Below are positions 8,607-20,008 of a stretch of DNA of 24,053 nt, piece by piece. A program made the position numbers and the translations under genes. The DNA is from Mesotaenium endlicherianum (Eukaryota; Streptophyta; Zygnematophyceae; Zygnematales; Mesotaeniaceae): the NCBI GenBank assembly GCA_009602735.1, contig WELA01009927.1:1-24053 (forward strand), in the 5' to 3' direction. Within the stretch, counting starts at the first letter, position 1; each line of letters begins with the position of its first letter. The notes under the pieces were generated by a model. The model was not told where the DNA came from, ran no database searches, and worked only from the letters and a program-made list of their open reading frames with translations.

Positions 8607-9109
8607 TGTAGTGAAACAGATAGATAAAGTACTTAGTAAAACAGAATACTTTATCTATTCAAGACAAGGATCTTTGAACACAAGTGGTAGCTTCTTGAAA
8701 GAGAGATGGCTTCTTGAAAGTAAATATATTTCTGGATTTTGGCAAGTACAAGAGTGATTCTGGAATGTCTTTCTATGTTCTAGCTCTTGTTTATATACTT
8801 GCTACATAAGTAATTTCTAGGAAGGTGTATGTTGATGTGTTGGCACCCAACACATCCCAAAACTTGCCACCTCTTTCTAGAATAATGTACACATGTCCTT
8901 TTGACCTAAAAATGGCAGATTTGACTTTTGCCACGTGGAGTTCTTCTAGGTTTTTCCTCTAACTTCGAAAATGCCTTAGAAGGTTCAAAGGACATGAACC
9001 AAGTCACTAGAGTACCTATTCACACTTGACTCCACACCATACTACTTCAAATATATTTGAAAACATTAAAATATATGCAAACTAATGTATAATAACTCAA
9101 ATCACTACA
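8607..9109 (-). mobile_element. Solo LTR, Copia-like, with 5-bp target duplication
   Basis: The 503-bp sequence starts TGTAGTG and ends CACTACA, a perfect 7-bp terminal inverted repeat with TG...CA ends. It is flanked on both sides by GCCAC (8602-8606 and 9110-9114), an exact 5-bp target duplication. No coding sequence is present, so this is a solo LTR left by recombination between two LTRs. Read on the minus strand, a strong TATA (GTATATAAACAAGAGC, around 8785-8800) lies about two-thirds of the way from the U3 side, so minus is the likely transcriptional orientation. Copia is suggested by its size and style but not proven. Confidence 0.88.
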
Positions 9110-9114
9110 GCCAC

Positions 9115-10316
9115 GTCCCGCAGTTCACTCACTGAGGTCGTTTTCTAACTTTTTATCTCTCCTAGTCCTTGTTCACTTTGAGCACTTAGCTAAGCGTTCC
9201 CTCGCACGAGAAATGATCGTCGGAGGCAGGAGTTAGGGGTGCTTGTGCTTATTCTGTCCAGCTCCTTGTTGGGGGGCTTCAATGTTTGAGGTATTGGCCT
9301 CTGGGAGGAGCTTTGATGAGCAACGCGTTCAGCCGTGTACAATATGCGTATTACGAGGACAAAGGAGTGAGCATGTGACAAGGGCGTGATAGCATCAAGA
9401 TAAATTGTACAAGTGCAAAAAGGGGGGTTTATGCGGAGGCACTCGAGGCTTTCCGGAGCTTTGACCAGAATAATGAGTAGCTAGGGAAGAAGTTTTGGGA
9501 AGCCTGTTGTTTCGGGCGTGCTTGTTCCTCCTTAGAGAAACAAATTGACTACATACTTTTCTGTAGTCTCTTGGACTTGTCAAGCAAAGTTCCAAGTCTT
9601 CTGCCACAAAAGAGCATCCAAAAAGCGTGTGTGCACACATTCACATGCAAGCAGATATCGTGTTGACTCTTATTTGCGCAGCTTGCGACGATAATGTTTC
9701 CTGATTGATGGTTTGCGGTGTGCGGCTACCGAGCTTTTGACAAATTCCTCTTACATATGGGCCCTGCCTTAGCCATCGTGTGCAATCAATTGTGACTAAA
9801 TCAAAACTCCGAGCTCCATAACAAGTGGATTTGAAAGAACTCATCTCAAGTTTTCCTTTTTCATGAATAGAAGTTGTAGTTGATGGAGAGCTCTGAGAGT
9901 GAGTCTTTGCTAGTTGCTTCTGTACCAACAATAGTTTATTAAGAGTGCAAAACGGGCAACATAGCTGACGATGAATAGTACAGAGGGAAGGAGGCTCTGC
10001 AAACTGGTTGTCGAGAGATACAGGATGTCCGACGAGCTGATTCATTGATTCAAGACCTAAACATAAAAGGGGCAAATGCATCTGCAAGATCATGCCCGGT
10101 GTCTTTCTTACTGAGAGTTGTACATGTATAAATGGCACAAAAAGAGCGGTTTTGTCCCTTGTTGCAGCGTGTAACTCTTGTCGTATGTGGAGCTCCGTCT
10201 TGCGGGCCTGGTACTGTCCCCAGCGCAGCTTGTAATGATCCTACTCGGGAGCTTTAGACTGCCTAAGACCCCATTGTTCTAACTTATATTCTTCAAATCT
10301 TCACCCTTGGTGGCAG
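9115..10316. other. Non-coding or intronic DNA, no firm gene
   Basis: There is no recognisable protein or repeat. A 165-codon open frame on the minus strand (9641-10138) has no family motif. A pyrimidine-rich acceptor-like tract (tgtcccttgttgcag) ends near 10168, but the following open stretch is short and unfamiliar. If the exons at 10317-10404 and 15477-15620 belong to one gene, this is probably upstream intron. Confidence 0.35.
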
Positions 10317-10404
10317 TGAATCTACTTTTGGTGATGACCCTGCATCCGCTGTTCGCGGTGTCCTCTCAGACTCCAACGATCCCCAGTCGATGCATATCAA
10401 GAAG
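10317..10404 (+). CDS. Candidate internal exon of an unidentified host gene
   Basis: An acceptor (ttggtggcag) and a donor (AAG|GTAGCC) bound 88 nt. Reading with one leading base gives 29 codons including ESTFGDDPASAVRGVLSD and ending SMHIKK, with protein-like composition and GC higher than its flanks. It ends on a codon boundary. I do not recognise the protein. There is no direct proof that it belongs with the exon at 15477-15620. The opposite strand and other frames give nothing better. Confidence 0.35.
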
Positions 10405-11247
10405 GTAGCCGACATACATGTGAAATTGGAGTTGCAATTATGCAGCTGGTACAGGTGTACTTTTGGTCGAAAGGCAATGCAGCATAATGCAATGGCTTCC
10501 AAATTGCTTGTACAAAACACATTCAAATGCATGCCTGCATGGTCGAGCAGGAATCAACAGCAAGCTAAAATCTAGGCTTTGCCGCTTGTTGCTGCATGAG
10601 CTGGTGCATGTTGAGGACAGAGGCATTGCATGTGTGATGTGATGGAAAGAAGTATGTCGCTCTCTTGCACAGCACTGTATACAACACCTTTTACACGTTG
10701 GCACTGATCACAGAGGTGAGAAAAAGGAAAAAATGTGTTCTACATCCCCAGGCTCTCCACCCCTTATTTACGTGCCTTTTACCAAAGGCCGACTTGTGCT
10801 GTATACGACATGGTGTGGAGTTCATTGCAAACTAATCGTGTATACTAGAGTTGTATGATTGATGGTAATGCATCTTGCAAGGCTATACTGTCCTGTACAG
10901 TGGGTCACAACTTTGAAACCTAGACATGAAAGCAGCAAGAGGTACGGATTGCAGGCCATTGCACAACTAGCACCATACATGCTCATGAGTTGACTGATTA
11001 GCAGCAGCTCTTGTTCTCTATGCAGTCAAAAGAGAGCTCTTGCGTGCTACATGCCGTACTAAGCTGTCGTATGCGAGTATAAGTATATACAGCAAGGTAG
11101 GTACATGCATCTCACCTTACCGTAGTTCTGATTGAAACTGGACCTATGGGTCAGATTCATCCCATTCCAAGTTAATTCTTCAAGTTCAATCCTGCGATTT
11201 TCTTGATTTGACAATGATGTGACGTTCCTCTCCACCCTCTATACTTG
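10405..11247. other. Probable intron, no features
   Basis: This AT-rich stretch carries only short TGCATGC-type palindromes (for example around 10525). It holds no gene or repeat that I can support up to the TTAA at 11248 where the first piggyBac element begins. Confidence 0.35.
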
Positions 11248-11251
11248 TTAA

Positions 11252-14200
11252 CACTAGATGGCCCGGTGCACACTATAAGGTGCATATGACATATTTGGGT
11301 GCATTTAGAGACTCTGTTGGTTTCGGCTACTATTTTCTGCATGTTTGTCCACTTTCTATAAAAATTGTCTTAAACGGTCACACATATGCCATAGAATCCG
11401 CAATTAAATCGACGACTGAATCCGGCGAGTACGGACAAAGTTACGACTGAAATTGTAACATTGAAAATACTGGCAAATCTTGAAAATGAAATTGCGAATG
11501 AAGCACATTCGCGAGAATTAGCAACGAGACAGCCTTCTTCTTCGTCAAATTTCTTACTATTTCCGCCATGGCTACCGGAGAAAATTTTGAGGGTCATTTC
11601 CTAGGACTGTTTATCTACATTTCTACTGTTTTTCTTTGGTCGTCGTTGGGCATATGAGCAGTTTGAGGACAATTGCAAGGAGTTCATGTTGAGAGGAGAG
11701 ATTATGAAGAAGAAGGAAGGAAAGAAGGGAGAGTTGCTCTATGAAATCTTGTTTGCGTTTGATTGTAAGAAGATAACGTTTACTGCAGACTTTGTAGAGG
11801 CCCACTTAAGGCCATTTGATTTTTTTGATGAATTGCTTGTGCCTGGAGTGTTCAAGGAGAGACCGGCCGAAGTGCAAACTTCACAGTCTGCACAATTTGC
11901 TGTAGACCAGCCATTGCAACCTACTTCGCTCGATTTTGACCAGCCTTTTGAAACAAACATGGAGTCTGATACTCAGCCTTCTTCTTAAGCCGACAAGAGA
12001 AAGAGAGGGCGCCCATTCAAGAGTAATAAGATAGCTGCTCTTGTGGAGAGGAGCAAGTTCAGAACAGGACAAGTGGCAGCAGATAGGCTAGAGAAGGGCA
12101 ACTCTAAGGTCTTGGATTCTGATTCTGATGGTGCCAGTGCCAGTGAAGACAATAGCAGCAGCTCCAAAGAAGAGGAGGAGCACGTATTGCCCGTGAGCAT
12201 GCTAGAAGACACGGCGGCAATTGGAGATCCTCAACCAGAGGAATGGAATTGGATGCTGCCAGCACCCGGTGAGACCTACAGTGACATGTTGCTGAAGCCT
12301 TCTACAGACCATCATCATGGTCTTCAAGGCATAGCAAACAAGACCTTCCCCCTTCGGTGTTCTTTGTCTGTTCATGCCCATTTGCTTTTTTGAGGAATTA
12401 GCAAGAGACGCAAATGCATATGCAGCAGGATATGGAGCTAGAGGTTGCGTGCCTTGTACTACCACTGAGATTGTTATCTTTCATGGTTTGTGCATGGCTA
12501 TGGGCCTGCATGCTCTTCCTAGTCTCAAGTGCTATTGGAAGTTTTTAGTGAAAGGGCCGATTACTCTTCCTAGCTTCGGCCGGTTCATGTCTAGAAATAG
12601 ATTCAAAGACATTAGACGATACTTTCATGTCAAGGATAATAAGAATAGAAAGTGCTTTCTTACAACCTCTAGAGAGTACAAAATTTGGCAATTGAAACCA
12701 TTCACTGACCTTCTCATGAGCACCTTCAAGAAGTACTATAGTCCAGGAGCAACTTTGACTATTGATGAGAGAACCATTCCAATTAGGAATAGGCAATGAC
12801 CTATTAGAATATATAATAAAGCCTTACAAGTATGGTATTGAAGTCTTTACTGTGTGTGATGCTATCACATACTTTTGTTATGCATTCATCATGTATGATA
12901 GAGTGGAGAGAGATGGCTTGAAGAGTGATGTGGTTCGAGACCTTGTAGCAATGCTTCCTGTTGGTAGATTGTTCACTCTTATTGTGGATAAAGGATTCAC
13001 ATCTCCTAAGTTGTTTCAACAGTTTGCTAGACTTGGTCATGGTGCTACAGGCACAGTAGTTACTAATAGAAAGAACTTCCCGGCTGAGAAGGTGTGGATA
13101 AAGCCTAACAGTCATCCTAAGGGTCATTGTAAGGCTGTCATAAATGAAAATCCTTCTATAATAGCATGCACGTGGTAGGACAAGAAACCTTGTGCTTTTC
13201 TTTCTACAGCTGCAGGATTAGCCTTTACAACACAGAGCAGGAGAGATGGTATACATAGGCGTGTGCTTCCTGCTCCTGAAGTTGTTGAGCGTTACAACTT
13301 GTACAAGGACGCTGTAAACCAATTTGATTTTTTGTGTTTAAAGAGGAATTATAGTGCTGAGAGAGTATTGGTGAATAGGAAGTGGTGGCATCGAGGATAT
13401 TGGAGCATATGGGATGGGCTGCTTGCGAATGTTTTCATTATGATAAAGATGGACAATAACACTGCTAATAGGTTTGAGACTTATTTGGAAGTCATGGATG
13501 AAATGTGTTCATTTCAGCATCCCAATGAGGCTGGCCCCTCTAGGGTGGCAACAAGGGTTACCTCGGCTCAACCCTCTCATGAAGGTAGATTTACCCATAG
13601 GCACTTTCCTTGTAGGATTCCTAATGACAAGTATGAGTATTGTAAGGAGTGTGCTGCTGGTCTCCGCGACCAACGTAGCTCAGGGAAGAGGCCCACAAAG
13701 ACGAAGTACATGATTTTCCATTGTGATATCTCCATTTGTGCAACACCTTACTTTCAAGTGTACCACACTAATAGAGCCATAGATGGGCTAGATGTAGGAC
13801 CTAGGAAGGAAGTGAGGCAGAAGTAAAGATTTCGACAATTTTGTATATTTTCCTATTCTTCATGTTTGGTGGTGTATGCAGTATGGAGCATATGCCATCT
13901 GTATGTGAGTGTTATTGGATGCTTGCATGGACAATTGAGTTTAAAATTTACATTACCATGATTTATAAGCATTATTTCATGTGTTGCAAGGGGAAAAAGT
14001 GGTTTTGTTGACATTATTAATTCATTACTGTAATTAAAAAAAACAAAAATAGGAGTGAAGAGACAATAGAGTAATAATGCCGTGCATGAAATTTCATGAT
14101 CAAAAACCTCATGACCAATTCAAAAAGAGCGTATATGTACTTGACACTATTTGAGACCAAAATGCACCCGGGTAAAAATGGCGCTCCTACGTGGGTGCAT

Positions 14201-14565
14201 GACCTTGAACATTTGTATCTTCTTTAATACTTCTCCTATCAATCCAAGAGTTTAGATACTCACTCACCATATAGTAAGGCACCTATGGTCTAAATCCCAG
14301 ACCCTCAAGTATCGGCTACTTTGAGATACAGTGCCTCAAAGTTGTAGGAATATCTTGCGCTTACGTCAGCACTATTAAATACCATTCAAATAATTAATTA
14401 AATTCATGATTAAATATAAAAAGTACAGAATCAGAAACCTTGTGATATGTACTTTTCAAAACTTTGACCCATGGCCTCATCGAACTAGTATTGTGAGCTA
14501 CAAAAATTCCCGAACATGTGCTCAAAACGCACCCAAAAGTGCACGATACACCGGGCCATCTAATG
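11252..14565 (+). mobile_element. piggyBac-superfamily transposon 1 (non-functional)
   Basis: It is flanked by TTAA on both sides (11248-11251 and 14566-14569), the hallmark target duplication of piggyBac. Terminal inverted repeats are 17 bp with one mismatch: CACTAGATGGCCCGGTG at 11252-11268, and its complement with T at position 3 at 14549-14565. A subterminal repeat (TTTGGGTGC) recurs about 40 bp inside each end in inverted orientation. The 3314-bp body encodes one piggyBac transposase pseudogene on the same strand. The tail 13827-14548 and the leader 11269-11567 contain no other gene. Confidence 0.93.
11568..13826 (+). pseudogene. piggyBac transposase pseudogene 1 (DDE_Tnp_1_7)
   Basis: The likely start is ATG 11568 in good context (CCGCCATGGC). 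A frame change before about 11632 is needed to reach FFGRRWAYEQFEDN, which matches the homologue at 16613-18903. After an acidic N-terminal region and a KRKRGRPF basic patch comes the RNase-H-fold core: TTTEIVIFHGLCMAMG, MSRNRFKDIRRYFHVKDN, LTIDERTIP. The three catalytic Asp positions survive: TIDER (12764-12766), IVDKGF (12987-12989) and NQFDFL (13326-13328). Lesions are TAA 11986, a frameshift near 12345, TGA 12797, a frameshift near 12815, and TAG 13176 replacing a Trp codon. The C-terminal Cys-rich zinc domain (near 13625-13775) is damaged; one conserved Cys before FQxYH reads Tyr. No functional enzyme can be made. Confidence 0.9.
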
Positions 14566-14569
14566 TTAA

Positions 14570-15111
14570 GAGACACAATTATCAGTCTGAAATTATAACC
14601 CGCAGTTTAAGAGGTCACAAGAAATTGAACATGAAAAATTCAGCACTTCAATCCTAGAGATTTTTTGCGCATTGTCACGTCATTTTTTCATTCAGCCTAC
14701 AAAAAGCTAGTCAATCATAGCGACATTGCTCAAACTTTCTATCAACTTCAGGCATACATGACTTTCTTCAACCAAATAATCAGACTAGCCTGCATCTCGC
14801 TTCATGCAGTTGGTCCAAGTTAGACAGACTTGTAGAGAACCAACCCTGATCTTCTGTGGAATTGTCAGCCAAAGTCGGCAAGCATCAGCAAACGTAGCTT
14901 TGACCGTTCTTGGCTATTTTCAGCAAGGCCCCTTTGGGACGGTCCACTTGCCCGGACTGGGGCCGGACTGTTCATGAAATTTTTTGCTTCAAATATATAT
15001 TTTTGTAACCTTTTCCAGGTTTATTTTCAACTCGCTAATTTTACAATGATATAATTTTCCAGTCTTCGATTTTAAATATTTCACCCTGAATGTTATTGAC
15101 TGCAACTACAG
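14570..15111. other. Probable intron between transposon 1 and host exons
   Basis: This stretch is mostly AT-rich. A short GC-rich island at 14934-14985 follows an acceptor-like gctattttcag and could encode QGPFGTVHLPGLGPDC, but it lacks a good donor, so it is not called as an exon. No repeats or RNA genes were seen. Confidence 0.3.
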
Positions 15112-15181
15112 AAGCTATGACCAAGACAGGGCTCAGAGAAGGCTTTAAAAAGGATTTTGGGAGATTAGCATTTGGGGGAGA
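15112..15181 (+). CDS. Candidate exon of unidentified host gene
   Basis: Seventy bases lie between an acceptor (gcaactacag) and a donor-like GA|GTAACG. With two leading bases the frame reads AMTKTGLREGFKKDFGRLA, rich in charged residues, and would hit TAA if not spliced. Its exit phase does not join directly in frame to the exon at 15477, so an intermediate exon or another boundary would be required. Weak call. Confidence 0.3.
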
Positions 15182-15476
15182 GTAACGATGGGTTCCCTGA
15201 CAAACAAACTTTCTCGACTGGATCTTCACGGCTGCTCTTCTTAAAACTGCCCTTTGCACGAATTGCCTCTGCTAAGTAGCTCAGAACACTATTGCGGACT
15301 AAGGACAGAATGTGGCTCTTACAAACACAAGGCGAGGGAAACCTATTTCATCACTGTAAGGTGTAATTCAAACCACCCCGCTTATTGAACGACCTATTGT
15401 CCATCATTCACTTTGGAAATTGTTTTGATACATAATCTATGTGTCTGTCCCTCTGCCTATCTGTCCCCGTGTGCAG

Positions 15477-15620
15477 GTGCAGGTGTCGATCCCCAAAGAG
15501 AAGGTTGCTGACCTGGATAAGGTGAAGCTTCAAGCCCTCGTGAGGGAGGCCAAGGCGACGATGCTGCCATATGTCCGCAGCTGGCTGGAGGCGTTCTTGA
15601 AGGAGTTGAGCGAGAGGTGA
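15477..15620 (+). CDS. Terminal exon of an unidentified host gene
   Basis: A pyrimidine-rich acceptor (ctgtccccgtgtgcag) is followed by 47 codons and TGA (15618-15620). The segment is markedly GC-richer than its surroundings, with codons ending mostly in G or C. The peptide (VQVSIPKEKVADLDKVKLQA, then REAKATMLPYVRSWLEAFLKE, given in part) looks like a helical C-terminus. The alternative acceptor 6 nt downstream would drop two codons. I do not recognise the protein. It lies between two piggyBac elements, so the host gene appears to carry a transposon in or next to an intron. The 15621-15881 segment would be 3' UTR and contains the inverted octamers GTCCTTAA/TTAAGGAC. Confidence 0.55.
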   Translation: MQVSIPKEKVADLDKVKLQALVREAKATMLPYVRSWLEAFLKELSER

Positions 15621-15885
15621 CACGTGTCACGTCCCGCAGAGAGAGCAACGAGTGTATGTGGCAAAATCATGGTAGCCTTTCAACGGTATATGTTCGACGT
15701 TGTGCCGGATTATTGAAAGCAATTTTAGGTATAAACTTGTCAAAGTCCTTAACCCAAAATAGGCCACAGGATAGGCTATGGGCCACATATTAAGGACTTT
15801 CCTCGATGACATGTTGTATTGTTGAGACCGCGCCATTCTTGAAGTTTAAAACTTTTCCGCTCTCTCATTGATTAAGGGTTGTTAA

Positions 15886-18800
15886 CACTAGATGGCCCAA
15901 CGAAATGTATGCTCTTTGGCCTAACAACTACCTGCACTAGATATTTATCTCAAAGCTCATTAGTGGTCCAAAGGACTTGTCTCTTATAGATTCTAGAAGG
16001 TCATATCACAATCTAGGTCACTATGCTTTTTTCTTTTCAAGGGGATTTTTTTTCTGCCCGAAAAACTTCAAAAAAAGATTTTCCCCAAAAAATGATAAAG
16101 AAAATTGCATACTTTGAATGACTACCACACCTAATTGACTTGATTACAGAGGTTCTGATTTTTGCCAAAGTTGCATATATGAGTAAGGAGTTAAAAAATT
16201 TCACACTTATAACTTCAGTATCCTAGGAGTTGTAGCATTTGGGAACTTGGGGGTCCTATTTGGGCCCTTGCTTTTTGCATGGCCCAATATGAGAAGTATT
16301 ATCAGATTCACAGAATACACCCTATCAAGCTCAATACAAGGTCTTTGAACATGTAACTGAAGGATATGGTATGTAAGATGGAATCTTTTAATCCATATTT
16401 TGTTTTCTTCTAATTAATCACAAATGAATTAAGTAAGTCATTTCATCATATTTTAGGGACAAATAGGAGCAATTTTTTATTTTTAACATTTTTGATTCAG
16501 AAAGGCAAAGCAAAGTCAAACTACTGTTTTATATACATAGCAAGACAAAAATGAAATTGTTATATCGGAAATTAGAAGTTTGGTGAAATCGACGACAAGT
16601 GAGCGTTATTGCCTACCTGTGCACTTGATCCCTAACCTCCCTCTTATCTCCAACATCAAGGTGGTCTATCTGCCTCTCTGTATGATACCTCTGAAAGCAC
16701 TTAGAAGGGCACAAGAAAACATTGCAAGGCTCACACATGAAGTGAACCTTAGGAGCTCTCAAGCCAGATGCACGAAGCCCAGAAGTGCCAGCTATACACA
16801 CTACGCATCGCTTCCTGTCCTTCACCTTTGCAAGAAAATGCCTGTGAGTCCACCTTGTACCTGCAGCAACTGGGGCTGGGACGATCCGGGTCACCACCTT
16901 GCTGGGGCCTTCATCATGGGGATGGCTGAAGTTGCACATGGCGTCCATGATCTCCATGTAGTTGCCGAACCTGTCTTCGTCGAGATGTGCCATCTTGTAC
17001 AATATGAACACATTAGCAAGCAAGCCATCAAAGATTCCCCAGTAGGCCCTATGCCACCACTTCCTTTTCACCAACACCCTCTCAGTACTATAGTTTCTAC
17101 CTAAACACATAGCGTCAAATTGATCAATTGCATCCTTGTACAAGTTATAGTGTTCCACTAACTCTGGAGCTGGCAAAGACACTCTCTCCTTTCCAACACG
17201 CCTAAGCTGAGTTTTGGGAGCCAGCCCCTTTGCTGTAGATAAAAATGCACAAGGCCTCTTATCATTTCATACACATGCAACCATAGAAGGGTGCTCATTG
17301 TATGCAGCTATAGTGTGGCCTAGAGAGTGAGAATCAGGCTTCATCCACAACATGCCAGCAGGATAGTCCTTCCTATTTATAACAGCAGTGCCTGTGGGTG
17401 CATGTCCCATCTTAGCTAGTAGTGCAAATAGATGAGGTGAGGTGAAACCTCAGTCTACAACCAAACTGAAGAAAGTACCTACAGGTAGCATACTCACTAA
17501 GTCTGGTGTCTTTTGACCAAGAAACTTGACTCTATCGTAGATTATGAATGCATAACAAAAGTAAGTATGGCATCACAGATTGTGAATACTTCCATGCCAT
17601 ACTTGTATGGCTTAGAAGGGTTGTACGCTTTAATGGGGCATTGTCTAGTCCTGGTTGGAATTGTTCTTTCATCTACAGTCAAATTGAGTCCAGGGCTGTA
17701 ATATTCTGCAAAAGATTTGTGGCAAAGGTCTGTGAAAGGCTGCAATTGCCAAAGCTTATACTCTCTAGACTCTCTAGCAAAGCAATTTTTGTTCTTATTA
17801 TCCTTCACATGAAAGTACCTTTTTATATCTTTGAACCTGTTTCTACTCATGAACTTACCAAAACTAGAAAGAGTAAGAGGGCCCTTTACTCTCTTCTGCC
17901 AGTATTTACTGAGTCTTGGCAACGTATGCAGCCCCATAGCCATGCAAAGACCATGGGAAATGACAATCTCTGTGGTAGTAACAGGCAACCAACCTTTGGC
18001 ACCACTTACAGAGGCATACCTCTTGGTCTCAACAGCTAGCTGCTTGAAGAACCAAATATGCATGAGCAGACAAAAGACTCCAAATGGAGAGAGAGCTCGG
18101 AGCCTTCGATCCGAGATGCCAATTAGGCCATGGTGATTGCTCTTACTCAACTGCAACAGCTCCTCATCATAAAAATGTCCAACAGCTGCTGGCTGCCAGT
18201 CCCACACCTCTTCAACTTCTTCCACCTGGGCATCCTCCTCCACCTCCACCATGCTGACAGCAACTGGAACATTGTCATCTTCTTCCTCCTCGGATGAGCT
18301 GTCTCCATACTGATCACCGCTCGCATCAGATTCAAAATCTAATGCTACTCCATTGCCCTTCTCACTCATGCTAGCTTTTTTGGTCTTACTCATAAACTAG
18401 CTCCTGAAAGCAAGAGCAATGATGTTTCTACTTTCAGATTGCCTGCCTCTCCTTCTAGGGCCCTCGAATTCAGTAGCTTGGCTGTCACCTAAGCTGAGGG
18501 GAGTGAGCTCTTCCTCCTCATGCATCTCAGTGTCAAGAATAGTTGTCTGAGACTCTCGGAATAAGGCTTGAGAGTCAGGTTGAGAATCCAGTTGGATCCC
18601 ATCAGAAATTCGCTTGTAAACACCAACACTAACCTTCTCAAAGCCCACAGTAAAATCCCTTAGGTTTGCCAAGAGAAAAAACTTCAAATACTTGGGTCTA
18701 GTCTTGTCATAAGGGAAGAAAAGAGTATAACTATCGATTTGCCCTTTCTTTGGCTCACACTTCTTCGTCACATCTCCGCCTAAGAAAATGTCCTCACAAT

Positions 18801-19199
18801 TGTCTTTAAAATGGTCATACGCCCATGTCCACCCAAAGAACACGGCCGGTACTAAGATCATGCACCCTAATAAGACATCGCGAGAGCTGTCGTCGTCAGC
18901 CATGGTGGAAATGCAGGAAGACACACAAAAAAGAAAGAGCTATTTCGGGCTGAACATAGTTACTTCTGTTCAAAGAAACTGATTTTTGCTATGTACAGAA
19001 AATGCCCCCCCATGCACGCAATTTGTCGATTGCTTCTCGCAATTTAATGGCAGATACCTTGTGATATAGGCTACCGTTCTAATCTATTTTCATAGAAAAT
19101 AGATAAATATTGAAGAATTCCGAGCATGTGCTAGGGGGCCAAGTAGTTAGGCCAAAAAATGACATATGGGCCATATGCGCCCCTCCGGGCCATCTAGTG
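15886..19199 (-). mobile_element. piggyBac-superfamily transposon 2 (non-functional)
   Basis: TTAA flanks both ends (15882-15885 and 19200-19203). The TIRs are 13 bp and perfect: CACTAGATGGCCC at 15886-15898 and its complement at 19187-19199. An inner subterminal inverted repeat, TTTGGCCTAAC, lies about 30 bp inside each end. By these coordinates the length is 3314 bp, equal to transposon 1. The transposase reads on the minus strand, so the two elements face each other in opposite orientation. Non-coding parts are 15899-16612 (3' side) and 18904-19186 (5' side). Confidence 0.93.
16613..18903 (-). pseudogene. piggyBac transposase pseudogene 2 (DDE_Tnp_1_7)
   Basis: The start is ATG with its A at 18903 in strong context (CCACCATGGC), giving MADDDSSRDVLLGC. 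The upstream in-frame ATG (18924) is less likely. An in-frame TAG at 18397-18399 follows LAFRS, and the frame resumes through an acidic stretch and the core MSRNRFKDIKRYFHVKDN and LTVDERTIP. A frameshift near 17560, TGA at 17450-17452 directly after the second catalytic Asp, and another TGA where transposon 1 also needs Trp complete the damage. Catalytic Asp codons are 17671-17673, 17453-17455 and 17114-17116. The C-terminal zinc domain is intact by eye (RCVVC, FMCEPC, LCPSKCFQRYHT). In the core the protein is about 70-75% identical to transposase 1, so the two are subfamily relatives, not a recent duplication. Confidence 0.9.
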
Positions 19200-19203
19200 T
19201 TAA

Positions 19204-19999
19204 AAGGACAACCATCATTTCCCGTTTGTTAGACATTTGACTGCGTCTGACAATCCGTTGTCAATCTTTCTGATCTCTTTGTTTTTATTCACTAAAATAG
19301 TCGGCGGTTTCATGCACTACCATCCGACACGGCACCCGTTTGCATTCGTCAATGGACATCCTTTACGGTCCTACTATGGCCTAAATCTGGTTCCAAGTTT
19401 TTTTTGGGGAAAATTATGAAAATAAGCCTGAACTTTACACAATAAAGATCTAGGTCCTGACTAGTCTAAGGATGTATAGGACTACATGTGCGAGGCCTAT
19501 TTTCAAATACTTTAAAAGTATAGTTCTAGTTCTTCTTCATTATGTGAAGTTTATGCCAATTTTCATAATTTTCCCTATTTTCTGCCACCAAGCTCTACGC
19601 AGCATAATTGATATTATGGCCTTATACCAACTTAGTCCACCGAGCTCACTCTAATGGGACCGTACACTCGGACATTTACATTTTACCTCCAAGATCTTTC
19701 TGGGGTTTGGATTGAGTCTAATATGTTTTAAATGGTTTTAAATGCTCAATTTAATCGGCGCATGTGGAGAGTGTCGCATGTTTCTATAAGCGCATACAAA
19801 TTTGAAATTGGGTGAAAGAAGGCATTTCTAGGCCCGTCCTCAAGAATAGTGGAGAGAGCGATTTTATAGTCTTCAATATCGATACTTCTGATTTGAAATT
19901 ATGTTTTCAGCATGAGCGTGATGTGGATCACGAGAATGAATTGAATGGACTGCTCTTTAGTGGAAATAGACGCTAGAAATTGACAATTTTGTGTGAAGG
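19204..19999. other. No recognisable gene
   Basis: This is AT-rich sequence with several 60-codon random-looking open frames. I see no splice-bounded exon, repeat or RNA gene. Confidence 0.4.
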
Positions 20000-20008
20000 T
20001 TAAAATGC

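Noticed and set aside
9641-10138. 165-codon open frame on the minus strand
   Set aside because: No motif, no homologue recognised, unremarkable composition, and no splice or promoter context; a length like this can occur by chance in a 24-kb window.
14934-14985. GC-rich island after an acceptor-like site as a host exon
   Set aside because: No acceptable donor before the in-frame stop; too short to trust.
15730-15830. Hairpin GTCCTTAA...TTAAGGAC as a transposon end pair
   Set aside because: Only 8 bp of inverted match and no target duplication outside; more likely chance or a 3' UTR stem.
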